A stretch of DNA of 8,470 nucleotides, taken from positions 451-8,920 of the forward strand of contig DKGO01000084.1 in NCBI GenBank assembly GCA_002453315.1, in the 5' to 3' direction. The position numbers and the translations under genes are program-made. The notes under the pieces are model-generated. The model saw only the letters and a list, made by a program, of their open reading frames with translations. It made no database searches and was not told the origin of the DNA. Origin of the DNA: Caryophanales bacterium UBA6768 (GTDB lineage Bacteria; Bacillota; Bacilli; Bacillales_D; Amphibacillaceae). Of the stretch, positions 1 to 6,580 are shown in pieces. The number at the start of each line of letters is the position of its first letter. The stretch's first letter is position 1.

Positions 1-836
1 GTCGTTAATAATTGCAACCAAAGACCAGGGTACCCTAGTACCTTAAGTATTGGTATCTCTCTAACCTTATTTGTTAATTGCAAAACTTCAAAAGATAATC
101 CTATGACAACTGGAATTAAAAAGATGCGGTTAACAATACGCCACCATAATGGATCAGTTGCAACAAACATATATACAATGATTCCGATAATGACAGTAAA
201 CAGGATAAAACTTGAACCACAACGGTAATGCAGTCTAGATTGTTTTTGGACATTTTCAACGGTTAATGGAACTTTATTCTCATAGGCGTTAATCACCTTA
301 TGTTCTGCGCCATGATATTGAAACACCCGTTTTATAATAGGAGTTAAAGAAACGATATATATATACCCAAGTAACAAAATTAATTTAAATAGACTTTCCA
401 ATAATACCTGGCCAAAACGTGAAGAAATATATGCTTGGAAGAAATTAGCAACAATCGCTGGAGTCACGGTAAAAATTAATTTACTTACAATAAACGATAA
501 TACACCAATGAAACCAATCCCTAAAATCATCACTAGTTTTGAGGTTTTCTTTTCTTCCCGGATTTTATCATCATCCGCAGGATCAATATCGTATCTATCT
601 GAGGCAAAGTCCAGATGTTTTACCCCATTTGCACTTGCCTGAACTAATGCGACAATCCCGCGCAACAAAGGTATTTTTTTCAAATTTTTCGTTACGTTAG
701 ATTCTTCCCTTTTTAGTTCAAAATATTCAATTGTTCGGTCTTTTCTACGAATAGCGGAGACGAAAGAGTTTTTACCGGCAAACATGACTCCTTCAATTAA
801 CGCCTGTCCCCCATACGCTGTCGATTTATTACCCAA
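1..836 (-). CDS. yqhQ: YqhQ-like DUF1385 membrane protein (partial, C-terminus off the left edge)
   Basis: The minus strand is open from a TTG at 836 to the window edge, giving 278 residues of a family usually a little over 300 long, so a few dozen C-terminal residues are missing. The N-terminus carries the family signature YGGQALIEGVMF (residues 8-19). Later come HGAEHK (175-180), RLHYRCGSSF (201-210) and GYPGLWLQ (268-275), all strongly conserved in DUF1385 proteins as I recall them. Hydrophobic segments lie near residues 102-126, 143-167, 209-226 and 235-252, so it is an integral membrane protein. The TTG is the only reasonable start: an in-frame stop lies two codons upstream and a GGTGAT ribosome binding site sits 5 nt before it. 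The biochemical function is unknown; the conserved His and Cys residues hint at a metal or catalytic site, which is inference. It is transcribed away from yqhR. Confidence 0.93.
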   Translation of the reverse strand, partial: MGNKSTAYGGQALIEGVMFAGKNSFVSAIRRKDRTIEYFELKREESNVTKNLKKIPLLRGIVALVQASANGVKHLDFASDRYDIDPADDDKIREEKKTSKLVMILGIGFIGVLSFIVSKLIFTVTPAIVANFFQAYISSRFGQVLLESLFKLILLLGYIYIVSLTPIIKRVFQYHGAEHKVINAYENKVPLTVENVQKQSRLHYRCGSSFILFTVIIGIIVYMFVATDPLWWRIVNRIFLIPVVIGLSFEVLQLTNKVREIPILKVLGYPGLWLQLLT

Positions 837-841
837 TGTTT

Positions 842-852
842 ATCACCAACCT
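842..852 (-). promoter_or_regulatory. Ribosome binding site of yqhQ, supports the TTG start
   Basis: Read on the minus strand this is AGGTTGGTGAT, which pairs with the 16S anti-Shine-Dalgarno through GGTGAT and lies 5 nt before the TTG at 836. An ATG slightly upstream on the same strand is in another frame and meets a stop after eight codons, so it cannot start the gene. Confidence 0.7.
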
Positions 853-882
853 CATTTATATTTTACTAAATATTTAATCATT

Positions 883-898
883 ACACTAGTGTTCACAC
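883..898. repeat. Palindrome ACACTAGTGT with an overlapping inverted repeat in the divergent yqhQ/yqhR gap
   Basis: The perfect 10-bp palindrome ACACTAGTGT (883-892) shares its right half with a second inverted repeat, AGTGT-TC-ACACT (888-899 approximately). This gives three alternating copies of a five-base unit. It lies in the middle of the 121-bp gap (837-957) between the divergent genes. The position would suit an operator acting on both, but no confident -35/-10 pair could be placed for either gene, so a regulatory role is only a possibility. Confidence 0.35.
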
Positions 899-940
899 TT
901 CCATACTCATTCTTTTTTATTATTTGGGTAAAATGAATAA

Positions 941-949
941 GAAGGAGGT
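941..949 (+). promoter_or_regulatory. Ribosome binding site of yqhR
   Basis: GAAGGAGGT is a near-perfect Shine-Dalgarno sequence, 8 nt before the ATG at 958. It fixes that start. Confidence 0.85.
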
Positions 950-957
950 TACAGTAC

Positions 958-1461
958 ATGAGTAATCATTATAATTCATTAAAAAAAGTAAATCAAAGCA
1001 TTTTTCGTCGTACCTTATTCATTGGATGGATAGGTGGCATTGTTTTTGGGATTTTGTATTACTTTTTATCCTATTTTAAATTAATTGATAAGTATATGGT
1101 GGCATCATTAAAGTTAAAATATGGCTTTTTTAGCCTGGTCACCCATTGGTATGGCAAAGTTTTTTTATTATTAATCATTAGTGTATTATCAATTTTAATT
1201 GCGATAGTTTATTATGTCATTGCCAAAAAAATAAGTAAATGGTATGTCGGTGCTATATTTGGTGTTGTTTTATGGTTAATTATTTATGCGTTATTTTCTA
1301 TGTTTTTAAACCAAAATTATATTATTAATAAACAAACAGTTCATCAGTCTATTAACAGTTTATGTTTATTTGTTTTATATGGGTTATTTGTTGGGTATTC
1401 TATTTCCTTTGCCTATAAAATGGAAACAGAACAATTACTTTCGGAGCAAAATAAGTATTAG
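958..1461 (+). CDS. yqhR: YqhR-like conserved membrane protein
   Basis: This 167-residue protein is mostly hydrophobic, with four likely membrane helices near residues 20-40, 68-89, 97-117 and 131-152. Lysine-rich stretches lie at the N-terminus and between the helices, and there is a short polar C-terminal tail. No catalytic motif is visible. The name rests mainly on position: in Bacillus subtilis yqhR, a small membrane protein of about this size, lies divergently beside yqhQ and upstream of yqhT. The ATG has an excellent ribosome binding site (GAAGGAGGT, 8 nt spacing). The function is unknown. In B. subtilis a type II dehydroquinate dehydratase gene (yqhS/aroQ) comes next, but here only 55 bp separate it from yqhT. 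Confidence 0.82.
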   Translation: MSNHYNSLKKVNQSIFRRTLFIGWIGGIVFGILYYFLSYFKLIDKYMVASLKLKYGFFSLVTHWYGKVFLLLIISVLSILIAIVYYVIAKKISKWYVGAIFGVVLWLIIYALFSMFLNQNYIINKQTVHQSINSLCLFVLYGLFVGYSISFAYKMETEQLLSEQNKY

Positions 1462-1467
1462 TAATCC

Positions 1468-1484
1468 TTTATCTATGATAAAAT
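1468..1484 (+). promoter_or_regulatory. Possible promoter element upstream of yqhT-efp (extended -10 over a small inverted repeat)
   Basis: TGATAAAAT (1476-1484) resembles an extended -10 box: TG, one base, then TAAAAT with five of six consensus matches. No good -35 is found at 16-18 bp, though extended -10 promoters can tolerate that. The same bases form an inverted repeat TTTATC-TAT-GATAAA (1468-1482). Transcription would start about 25 nt before the yqhT ATG. The call is tentative because AT-rich gaps often produce such matches. Confidence 0.3.
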
Positions 1485-1516
1485 AATACTATGTTATTCT
1501 AATGATGGAGGATATT

Positions 1517-2578
1517 ATGGAACGGATAAATAAAGTAAGAGAAGTGTTAAAAGAAAAAAAGTTAGATGGTTTATTAATTACTAACCCTATACATAGACGT
1601 TATATATCAGGTTTTACTGGCACAGCAGGTACAATAATTATCACTTTAGATGAAGCACTTTTTATAACAGATTTTCGTTATGTTGAACAAGCAAAAAAAG
1701 AAGTGAAACATTTTACAATCATCGAACATAAAACACTAATTAATGAAGAAATTGCAAAACAGATTGATGAAAAAAACATTGATTCACTTGGTTTTGAGCA
1801 GGCGCATGTCACTTATGAAACTTATATGACATATAAAGAATTGTTTTCTTCGACTCTTATTCCTACAAAAGGGATTATTGAAAGTTTGCGCATCATAAAA
1901 AGTGATGATGAAATCGAAAGATTAAAAAAGGCTGCTAAAATTGCTGATGATGCTTTTGAGCATATTTTAAATGTCATTAAAGAAGGTGTTACTGAGATTG
2001 AAGTTGCTAATGAGCTAGAATTTTTCATGCGTATGAATGGTGCTACTTCATCCAGTTTTGATATAATTGTTGCTTCTGGCTTCCGGTCCGCTTTACCACA
2101 TGGGATAGCATCTGATAAAGTGATTACATCTGGTGAACTCGTAACATTAGATTTCGGTGCTTTATATGAAGGGTATTGTTCGGATATAACCCGTACAATA
2201 GCCGTTGGAAATATTTCCGACCAGTTATATGAAATTTATGAAACTGTATTACATGCGCAAAAACAAGGTATTAAACATATTAAACCTGGAATGACTGGTA
2301 TTGAGGCAGACGCCTTAACAAGAGATGTGATAAAGAAAAAAGGATATGGTCAATTTTTTGGACATTCAACAGGACATGGTCTTGGAATGGAAGTACATGA
2401 AGGACCAGCATTATCCATTCGATCAAGTACAATTTTACAAACTAATATGGTAGTTACTGTAGAGCCTGGTATATATATTCCCAATGTTGGCGGATGCCGT
2501 ATTGAAGATGATATTTATTTAACTGAAAATGGAAATGAACGGCTAACTTTTGCAAACAAGGAATTTATACAACTATAA
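1517..2578 (+). CDS. yqhT: Xaa-Pro dipeptidase-type metallopeptidase (M24B, YqhT)
   Basis: This soluble cytoplasmic peptidase of 353 residues probably splits Xaa-Pro dipeptides or trims N-terminal Xaa-Pro bonds. It has the two-domain layout of the M24B family: an N-terminal creatinase-like domain (about 1-125, with RRYISGFTG near 27-35) and a C-terminal pita-bread catalytic domain. All five expected ligands of the dinuclear metal site are present: D212 (LDFG), D223 (SDITRT), H287 (GHSTGHG), E316 (VEPGIY) and E330 (CRIEDD). PHG at 194-196 supplies the usual substrate-pocket histidine. The frame is open from an ATG at 1502, but GGAGGA (1507-1512) then lies inside the gene. Starting at 1517 uses that ribosome binding site and gives a family-like N-terminus (MERINKVREVLKEKKLDGLL). 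It lies 27 bp before efp, a conserved pairing in Bacillaceae, and is probably co-transcribed with it. Confidence 0.93.
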   Translation: MERINKVREVLKEKKLDGLLITNPIHRRYISGFTGTAGTIIITLDEALFITDFRYVEQAKKEVKHFTIIEHKTLINEEIAKQIDEKNIDSLGFEQAHVTYETYMTYKELFSSTLIPTKGIIESLRIIKSDDEIERLKKAAKIADDAFEHILNVIKEGVTEIEVANELEFFMRMNGATSSSFDIIVASGFRSALPHGIASDKVITSGELVTLDFGALYEGYCSDITRTIAVGNISDQLYEIYETVLHAQKQGIKHIKPGMTGIEADALTRDVIKKKGYGQFFGHSTGHGLGMEVHEGPALSIRSSTILQTNMVVTVEPGIYIPNVGGCRIEDDIYLTENGNERLTFANKEFIQL

Positions 2579-2605
2579 TATGTAAAATAACAGGGAGAGA
2601 AATAA

Positions 2606-3166
2606 ATGATATCTGTAAATGATTTTAGAACAGGGGTAACAGTTGAATTTGATGGTAATATTTGGCAAGTAATGGAGTTTCAACATGTAAAACCAGGTAA
2701 AGGGGCTGCTTTTGTTCGTTCAAAATTACGAAACCTTCGTAATGGGAATATCCAGGAAAAAACTTTCCGTGCAGGTGAAAAAATAAAACGTGCTCACATT
2801 GAACATAAAAAAATGCAATATTTATATGCTTCTGGTGACATGCATGCATTTATGGACACAAATACTTATGAACAAATCGAATTACCAACAAGTCAAATTG
2901 AACATGAATTACAATTTATCACTGAAAATATGAATGTAGATATGATGGTATTTGATAAAGAAATATTGGGCGTTCAACTACCTAATAACGTTGAATTAAT
3001 AGTGACAGAAACAGAACCGGGTTTAAAAGGTGATACGGTCAGTGGTGGTTCGAAAGCAGCAACGTTAGAAACAGGTCATGTTGTTCAAGTACCGTTATTT
3101 ATTAATCAGGGAGATACTTTAGTCATTAGTACAGATGATGGAAAATACGTTTCCCGCAAAAACTAA
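2606..3166 (+). CDS. efp: Translation elongation factor P
   Basis: EF-P binds between the P and E sites of the ribosome and restores peptide bond formation when it stalls on consecutive prolines. The 186-residue length is standard. Three beta-barrel domains can be assigned: the KOW-like domain I (about 1-63), OB domain II (about 66-127) and OB domain III (about 129-185). The domain I loop tip reads KPGKGAAF, placing the modifiable lysine at K32; in Bacillus subtilis the equivalent K32 carries 5-aminopentanol. The domain III signature is present around 150-175 ([10 protein letters not shown] then [11 protein letters not shown]). The ATG follows GGGAGAG with a 6-nt spacing. It sits downstream of yqhT and is closed by a strong terminator, so transcripts entering from yqhT should mostly end here. 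Confidence 0.98.
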   Translation: MISVNDFRTGVTVEFDGNIWQVMEFQHVKPGKGAAFVRSKLRNLRNGNIQEKTFRAGEKIKRAHIEHKKMQYLYASGDMHAFMDTNTYEQIELPTSQIEHELQFITENMNVDMMVFDKEILGVQLPNNVELIVTETEPGLKGDTVSGGSKAATLETGHVVQVPLFINQGDTLVISTDDGKYVSRKN

Positions 3167-3195
3167 ATTTAAGCAAAAATTTAACATTAATGAAG

Positions 3196-3224
3196 AAACA
3201 ACCCTATAAATGGGTTGTTTTTTT
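3196..3224 (+). terminator. Rho-independent terminator after efp
   Basis: A 9-bp perfect stem AAACAACCC/GGGTTGTTT (3196-3204 with 3212-3220) encloses a 7-nt loop. Together with the stem's last three T's it is followed by a run of seven T's up to 3224. It lies 30 bp after the efp stop and separates efp from the sporulation operon. Confidence 0.9.
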
Positions 3225-3252
3225 GCATATATTTGTCGTACAAGCATAGTTT
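3225..3252 (+). promoter_or_regulatory. Candidate sigma-E promoter of the spoIIIA operon
   Basis: GCATATA (3225-3231) matches six of seven positions of the sigma-E -35 consensus kmATATT. CATAGTTT (3245-3252) matches the -10 consensus CATACAnT at CATA and the final T. The spacer is 13 bp, within the 13-15 bp range of Bacillus subtilis sigma-E promoters. Transcription would start near 3259, about 25 nt before spoIIIAA. The spoIIIA operon of B. subtilis is known to be sigma-E dependent, which supports the reading. The -10 match is imperfect. Confidence 0.6.
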
Positions 3253-3283
3253 TAAATAAGGAACTTTTGAACAAGGTAGTGAC

Positions 3284-4213
3284 ATGATGGATGAAATTAT
3301 TCGCTTATTCCCGGATTATATAAAGTTACTTCTTAATCAATCAGTAAAAGACAAATGGGACCAATTAGAGGAAATTAGATTACGATTAAACCGACCGATT
3401 GAAATATGTTTTCGAAATCATATCGAGTGGTTGCCTTCTACTTTGTTTACACAAAAGGAGAGCTTCTTTTTATTAAATCAATTAAGTGAACATTCTTTAT
3501 ATCGAATGGAGGATGAATTAAGAGAAGGATATATAACGATTGCTGGTGGACATCGAGTCGGTATTGCAGGTGAGGTAATTACTCATCACGGGAAAATTAA
3601 TAGAATTAACCAAATAACTTATTTTAATATTCGTATTGCTAAACAAATTTTAAATGTAGCCACACCTTTACTTCCTTATTTATATCATGAGGATAGATAC
3701 TTAAATACAGTTATTATTGGAGTGCCACAATCTGGTAAAACAACGATGATTAGGGATTTAGCGAGACTAATAGGCAATGGTGCTAACCAATTGCCGATGA
3801 ACAAAGTGGCTATTATTGATGAAAGATCTGAGATTGCTGCATGTAAAGATGGGATTCCCCAGCATGAAGTTGGCTTAAGAACAGATGTGATGGATGCTTG
3901 TCCAAAAGTAGATGGGATGATGATGATGATTCGTTCAATGTCACCTGATGTATTAATCGTTGATGAAATTGGAAAGAAAGCTGATGCTGAAGCAATACTA
4001 GAGGCAGTTAATGCTGGCGTGTCCATTATTTGTTCAGTTCATGGCTCTACTATCAATATGTTACGCCATCAACCTTTTATAAAACCACTAATGAGACAAA
4101 ACTTATTCCAACGGATTATTTTATTAGGAAAAGCAAATCAGCAAAATCAAATGATTCAAATCTACAATGAATCAAATTCTCTTATATCCTCACATATCGT
4201 TAAAAGACAATGA
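3284..4213 (+). CDS. spoIIIAA: Stage III sporulation protein AA, ATPase of the SpoIIIA-SpoIIQ channel
   Basis: This 309-residue cytoplasmic ATPase is related to the secretion and pilus ATPases of type II and IV systems. It is thought to power or assemble the channel linking mother cell and forespore. The nucleotide-binding core is intact: Walker A GVPQSGKT (146-153), a KVAIIDERSEI strand-loop (174-184), and Walker B VLIVDEIG with D227 and E228 (223-230). A SVHGS motif (251-255) follows, where the histidine may sense the gamma-phosphate. The N-terminal half (1-135) holds the family segments EEIRLRLNRP and ITIAGGHRVGIAG. AAGG (3273-3276) lies 7 nt before the first ATG; a second ATG directly after it could serve instead. 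It is the first gene of the operon and its end overlaps spoIIIAB by 4 bp (ATGA), suggesting translational coupling. In Bacillus subtilis yqhV lies between efp and this gene; no such frame is seen here. Confidence 0.97.
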   Translation: MMDEIIRLFPDYIKLLLNQSVKDKWDQLEEIRLRLNRPIEICFRNHIEWLPSTLFTQKESFFLLNQLSEHSLYRMEDELREGYITIAGGHRVGIAGEVITHHGKINRINQITYFNIRIAKQILNVATPLLPYLYHEDRYLNTVIIGVPQSGKTTMIRDLARLIGNGANQLPMNKVAIIDERSEIAACKDGIPQHEVGLRTDVMDACPKVDGMMMMIRSMSPDVLIVDEIGKKADAEAILEAVNAGVSIICSVHGSTINMLRHQPFIKPLMRQNLFQRIILLGKANQQNQMIQIYNESNSLISSHIVKRQ

Positions 4214-4722
4214 AAATGATCGCCAGTTTATTAATTATAGGTACATCAACATTAGTAGGTATGGATATAAGTAATAAATATCGTCACCGTGTTTCCCATT
4301 TGCGACTATGTATTCAATCACTTCAATTATTAGAAACAGAAATGGAATATAGTCAAACTACACTAAAAGATATTTTTGAAAAACTAAGCCATAATTATTT
4401 ATTTCCCTTATCTCTATTTTACGAACGGTTAAATAATTTACTATCTACAAATATTGATGATTTTTTTGAAATGTGGTGTGAACAAGTTGAACTTTTGCAC
4501 CATATAACAGCATTACAAGAGCAGGACCTTGTCATACTAAAGCAAGTTGGAAAATATATTGGGATGTATCATTTGTATCAACAAAAAAAACAAATACAAT
4601 TATCGATTCACTATTTGGAAAGTCAATTAGATGAAGCGATAGATAAACATCGTAAATTCGGGAAAATGTCAATCATATTAGGAATATTAATTGGAGTTTT
4701 AATAGTTATTTTGCTTTTTTAA
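4210..4722 (+). CDS. spoIIIAB: Stage III sporulation protein AB
   Basis: SpoIIIAB is a 170-residue membrane protein of the A-Q channel that resembles the F (GspF/PilC-like) platform protein of type II secretion systems, the natural partner of an ATPase such as SpoIIIAA. A hydrophobic N-terminal segment (3-18) and a strong C-terminal helix (152-170) flank a long, mostly helical, charged middle region (20-150), as expected for the family. The ATG at 4210 overlaps the end of spoIIIAA as ATGA and has no good ribosome binding site of its own, so translation is probably coupled to spoIIIAA. A second ATG two codons in is possible but equally poor. Length and position match Bacillus subtilis SpoIIIAB. 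Confidence 0.94.
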   Translation: MKMIASLLIIGTSTLVGMDISNKYRHRVSHLRLCIQSLQLLETEMEYSQTTLKDIFEKLSHNYLFPLSLFYERLNNLLSTNIDDFFEMWCEQVELLHHITALQEQDLVILKQVGKYIGMYHLYQQKKQIQLSIHYLESQLDEAIDKHRKFGKMSIILGILIGVLIVILLF

Positions 4723-4740
4723 CAGAAAGGAGCATCATTT

Positions 4741-4947
4741 ATGCTCGATGCAACGATTTTATTTCAAATTGCCGGAATTGGTATTATCACAGCCCTTATT
4801 CATACGATTTTGAAACAAATGGATAAAGAAGATATCGCTCAATTCGTATCTTTAGTCGGTTTTATTATCGTACTTTTAATCGTCATGACACATCTCGCTA
4901 ATGTTTTTCAACAAATTAAATCTGTATTTTTACTTAAAGGGTTATAA
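4741..4947 (+). CDS. spoIIIAC: Stage III sporulation protein AC
   Basis: This 68-residue protein has two membrane helices (about 5-25 and 35-55) and matches the length of Bacillus subtilis SpoIIIAC as I recall it. The stretch LFQIAGIGIITALIHTIL (7-24) is typical, and the second helix is followed by QQIKSVFLLKG at the C-terminus. It belongs to the membrane platform of the A-Q channel and is homologous to part of SpoIIIAD. The ATG follows AGAAAGGAG (4724-4732) with an 8-nt spacing. It lies 18 bp after spoIIIAB and 4 bp before the chosen spoIIIAD start. Confidence 0.96.
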   Translation: MLDATILFQIAGIGIITALIHTILKQMDKEDIAQFVSLVGFIIVLLIVMTHLANVFQQIKSVFLLKGL

Positions 4948-4951
4948 CGAT

Positions 4952-5341
4952 ATGGAAATGATGCAATTAGTTTTATTCGGAATTCTCGCATCATTTATTT
5001 ACATTATTTTGAAAGAAACTCAGCCATCTATTGCACTATTTATCATTATAATCTCTAGTCTTATCATTTTTCTATTTGTCATCCATAAAATAAGTATTAT
5101 TATTTATGTCATTAAGGATCTCTCGTCAAGGGCATCTGTCCCATCAATCTATATGCAAACATTGTTAAAGATTATTGGTATTGCTTATGTTACTGAAATA
5201 GGAGCCAACATCGTAAAAGATGCTGGGATGAGTGCTCTTGCTTCGAAAATAGAATTAGCTGGTAAGTTATTTATACTTTTATTGGCTATCCCGATTATAC
5301 AGGCTGTAATTGAAACTATGTTAAGATTTATTCCTAATTAA
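4952..5341 (+). CDS. spoIIIAD: Stage III sporulation protein AD
   Basis: SpoIIIAD is a 129-residue integral membrane protein of the channel platform. Hydrophobic segments lie near residues 3-20, 27-55 and 105-122. The conserved part TLLKIIGIAYVTEIGAN (70-86) then KDAGMSALASKIELAGK (89-105) closely resembles Bacillus subtilis SpoIIIAD (133 residues). The frame is open from an ATG at 4901, but that start would lie deep inside spoIIIAC and add a 17-residue stretch unlike the family. The ATG at 4952 lies 11 nt after AAAGG (4936-4940), just past the spoIIIAC stop, and gives the expected N-terminus. An ATG two codons later is also possible. Confidence 0.95.
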   Translation: MEMMQLVLFGILASFIYIILKETQPSIALFIIIISSLIIFLFVIHKISIIIYVIKDLSSRASVPSIYMQTLLKIIGIAYVTEIGANIVKDAGMSALASKIELAGKLFILLLAIPIIQAVIETMLRFIPN

Positions 5342-5353
5342 ACACCTTTAAAT

Positions 5354-5376
5354 AAAGGAGACATAATGAATGGATG
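5354..5376 (+). promoter_or_regulatory. Ribosome binding site of spoIIIAE followed by three staggered ATGs
   Basis: AAAGGAG (5354-5360) is followed by ATGs at 5366, 5370 and 5374, with spacings of 5, 9 and 13 nt. Only the ATG at 5374 opens the spoIIIAE frame. The one at 5366 encodes seven codons (MNGWITD) and the one at 5370 three codons (MDG). The site with the most usual spacing therefore belongs to a mini-frame whose stop lies just past the real start. Confidence 0.6.
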
Positions 5377-6570
5377 GATAACAGATTAAAATTCATTATA
5401 ATTTTTGGTATTATGCTCATTTTGTTACCATTACCTTATAAAGTGCATGCTATTGAAGAATTGCCTACTAATATTGAAAATGATGATGAAATAGGGGACA
5501 ACTTAGTCCAATCATTGGACTTGGAAGAAATTAAAAGGTATTGGAGTAATTTACATAATGAATATGGAAATTATTTACCTGCCTTTAAAGAAAAAAACTT
5601 AATAGAACTAATAAAAGGAAACCAATCCATTTCTTTTCAATCAATATTTAAAGGGATCATGAGTTACATTTTATTTGAAATTATTGAGAATGGTAAATTA
5701 TTAAGTAAATTATTGTTAGTCACATTATTATCTACCATTTTACATATGATGTACACAGCATTTAACAATCGGGTCATTTATAACATCGCAAATTTTATTA
5801 TTTATATCGTGTTAATCTCGATATTAATTAACAGCTTTCATCTTGTTTATACATATATAAAAGAGACGATTGATGTGATGAGTCATTTTTTAATAGCACT
5901 ACTGCCATTAATGTTTAGTCTAATTGCCACTTTTGGACAAGTTATGACGATTTCTTTTTTTCATCCGCTTATTTTATTAATGATTCACTCAAGTGGGATA
6001 CTTGTTTCAAACATTATTTTTCCATTGCTTTATTTATCCGTTATTTTATCAATTGTAAGTCAAATAAATGAGAAATTTCAGGTGACACAATTAGCAACAC
6101 TCCTAAGAACGATTGGTATGGGTATATTAGTTGTTTTTTTAACAATATTTTTAGCGATAATATCCGTGCAAGGGGTATCTGTAGCCATTCAAGACGGAGT
6201 TGCACTTAAGACAACAAAATTTATAACAGGTAATCTTATACCAGTCGTTGGACGCACATTTACCGAAGCTGCTGATACCGTTTTATCTGCGACCTTATTA
6301 TTAAAAAACACAATCGGCATTTTAGGGGTGATTATCATATGTTTAATTGCAGTTTTTCCAGCAATTAAAGTGCTAGTCATTGCATTCATCTATAAATTGG
6401 CTGCTGCCTTGCTACAACCACTTGGCAATCATTCAATCATTACTAGCTTACAAATGGTTAGTACATATATTGTTTACCTGTTCGCTTGTCTTATCTCCGT
6501 TACATTTATGTTTTTTTTAGTTATCGTGTTGTTATCCATTGCTACTAATTTACCTTTATTAATGAGATAA
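5374..6570 (+). CDS. spoIIIAE: Stage III sporulation protein AE
   Basis: SpoIIIAE is the large polytopic membrane subunit of the A-Q channel, with distant resemblance to permease-like proteins. The 398-residue length matches the Bacillus subtilis protein. It begins with a signal peptide: basic start, hydrophobic core at 7-20, probable cleavage after VHA (24-26). A roughly 75-residue polar region follows, expected outside the mother cell membrane, and then about seven hydrophobic segments near 108-128, 136-160, 168-190, 196-228, 243-268, 312-340 and 362-390. The segment around 275-305, between two of these (GNLIPVVGRTFTEAADTVL), is typical of the family as I remember it. The start is fixed by frame, since the two nearby upstream ATGs are out of frame. 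The gene lies 32 bp after spoIIIAD, and its stop overlaps the ribosome binding site of spoIIIAF. Confidence 0.95.
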   Translation: MDNRLKFIIIFGIMLILLPLPYKVHAIEELPTNIENDDEIGDNLVQSLDLEEIKRYWSNLHNEYGNYLPAFKEKNLIELIKGNQSISFQSIFKGIMSYILFEIIENGKLLSKLLLVTLLSTILHMMYTAFNNRVIYNIANFIIYIVLISILINSFHLVYTYIKETIDVMSHFLIALLPLMFSLIATFGQVMTISFFHPLILLMIHSSGILVSNIIFPLLYLSVILSIVSQINEKFQVTQLATLLRTIGMGILVVFLTIFLAIISVQGVSVAIQDGVALKTTKFITGNLIPVVGRTFTEAADTVLSATLLLKNTIGILGVIIICLIAVFPAIKVLVIAFIYKLAAALLQPLGNHSIITSLQMVSTYIVYLFACLISVTFMFFLVIVLLSIATNLPLLMR

Positions 6571-6580
6571 GGTGTTCATT

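Noticed and set aside
929..934. TAAAAT as a -10 box for yqhR
   Set aside because: No -35 lies at a fitting distance, and the implied start site would fall on the ribosome binding site.
1822..2028. Minus-strand open frame of 68 codons within yqhT
   Set aside because: It lies wholly inside a well-supported metallopeptidase gene, has no ribosome binding site argument and low-complexity serine-rich content typical of an antisense shadow.
2625..2849. Minus-strand open frame of 74 codons within efp
   Set aside because: efp is conserved over its full length on the plus strand; this frame resembles no family I know.
3685..4026. Minus-strand open frames of 113 and 60 codons within spoIIIAA
   Set aside because: They cover the Walker A and Walker B coding region of spoIIIAA; their openness follows from the codon bias of the real gene.
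6189..6389. Minus-strand open frame of 66 codons within spoIIIAE
   Set aside because: It is antisense to conserved spoIIIAE sequence, with no independent support.
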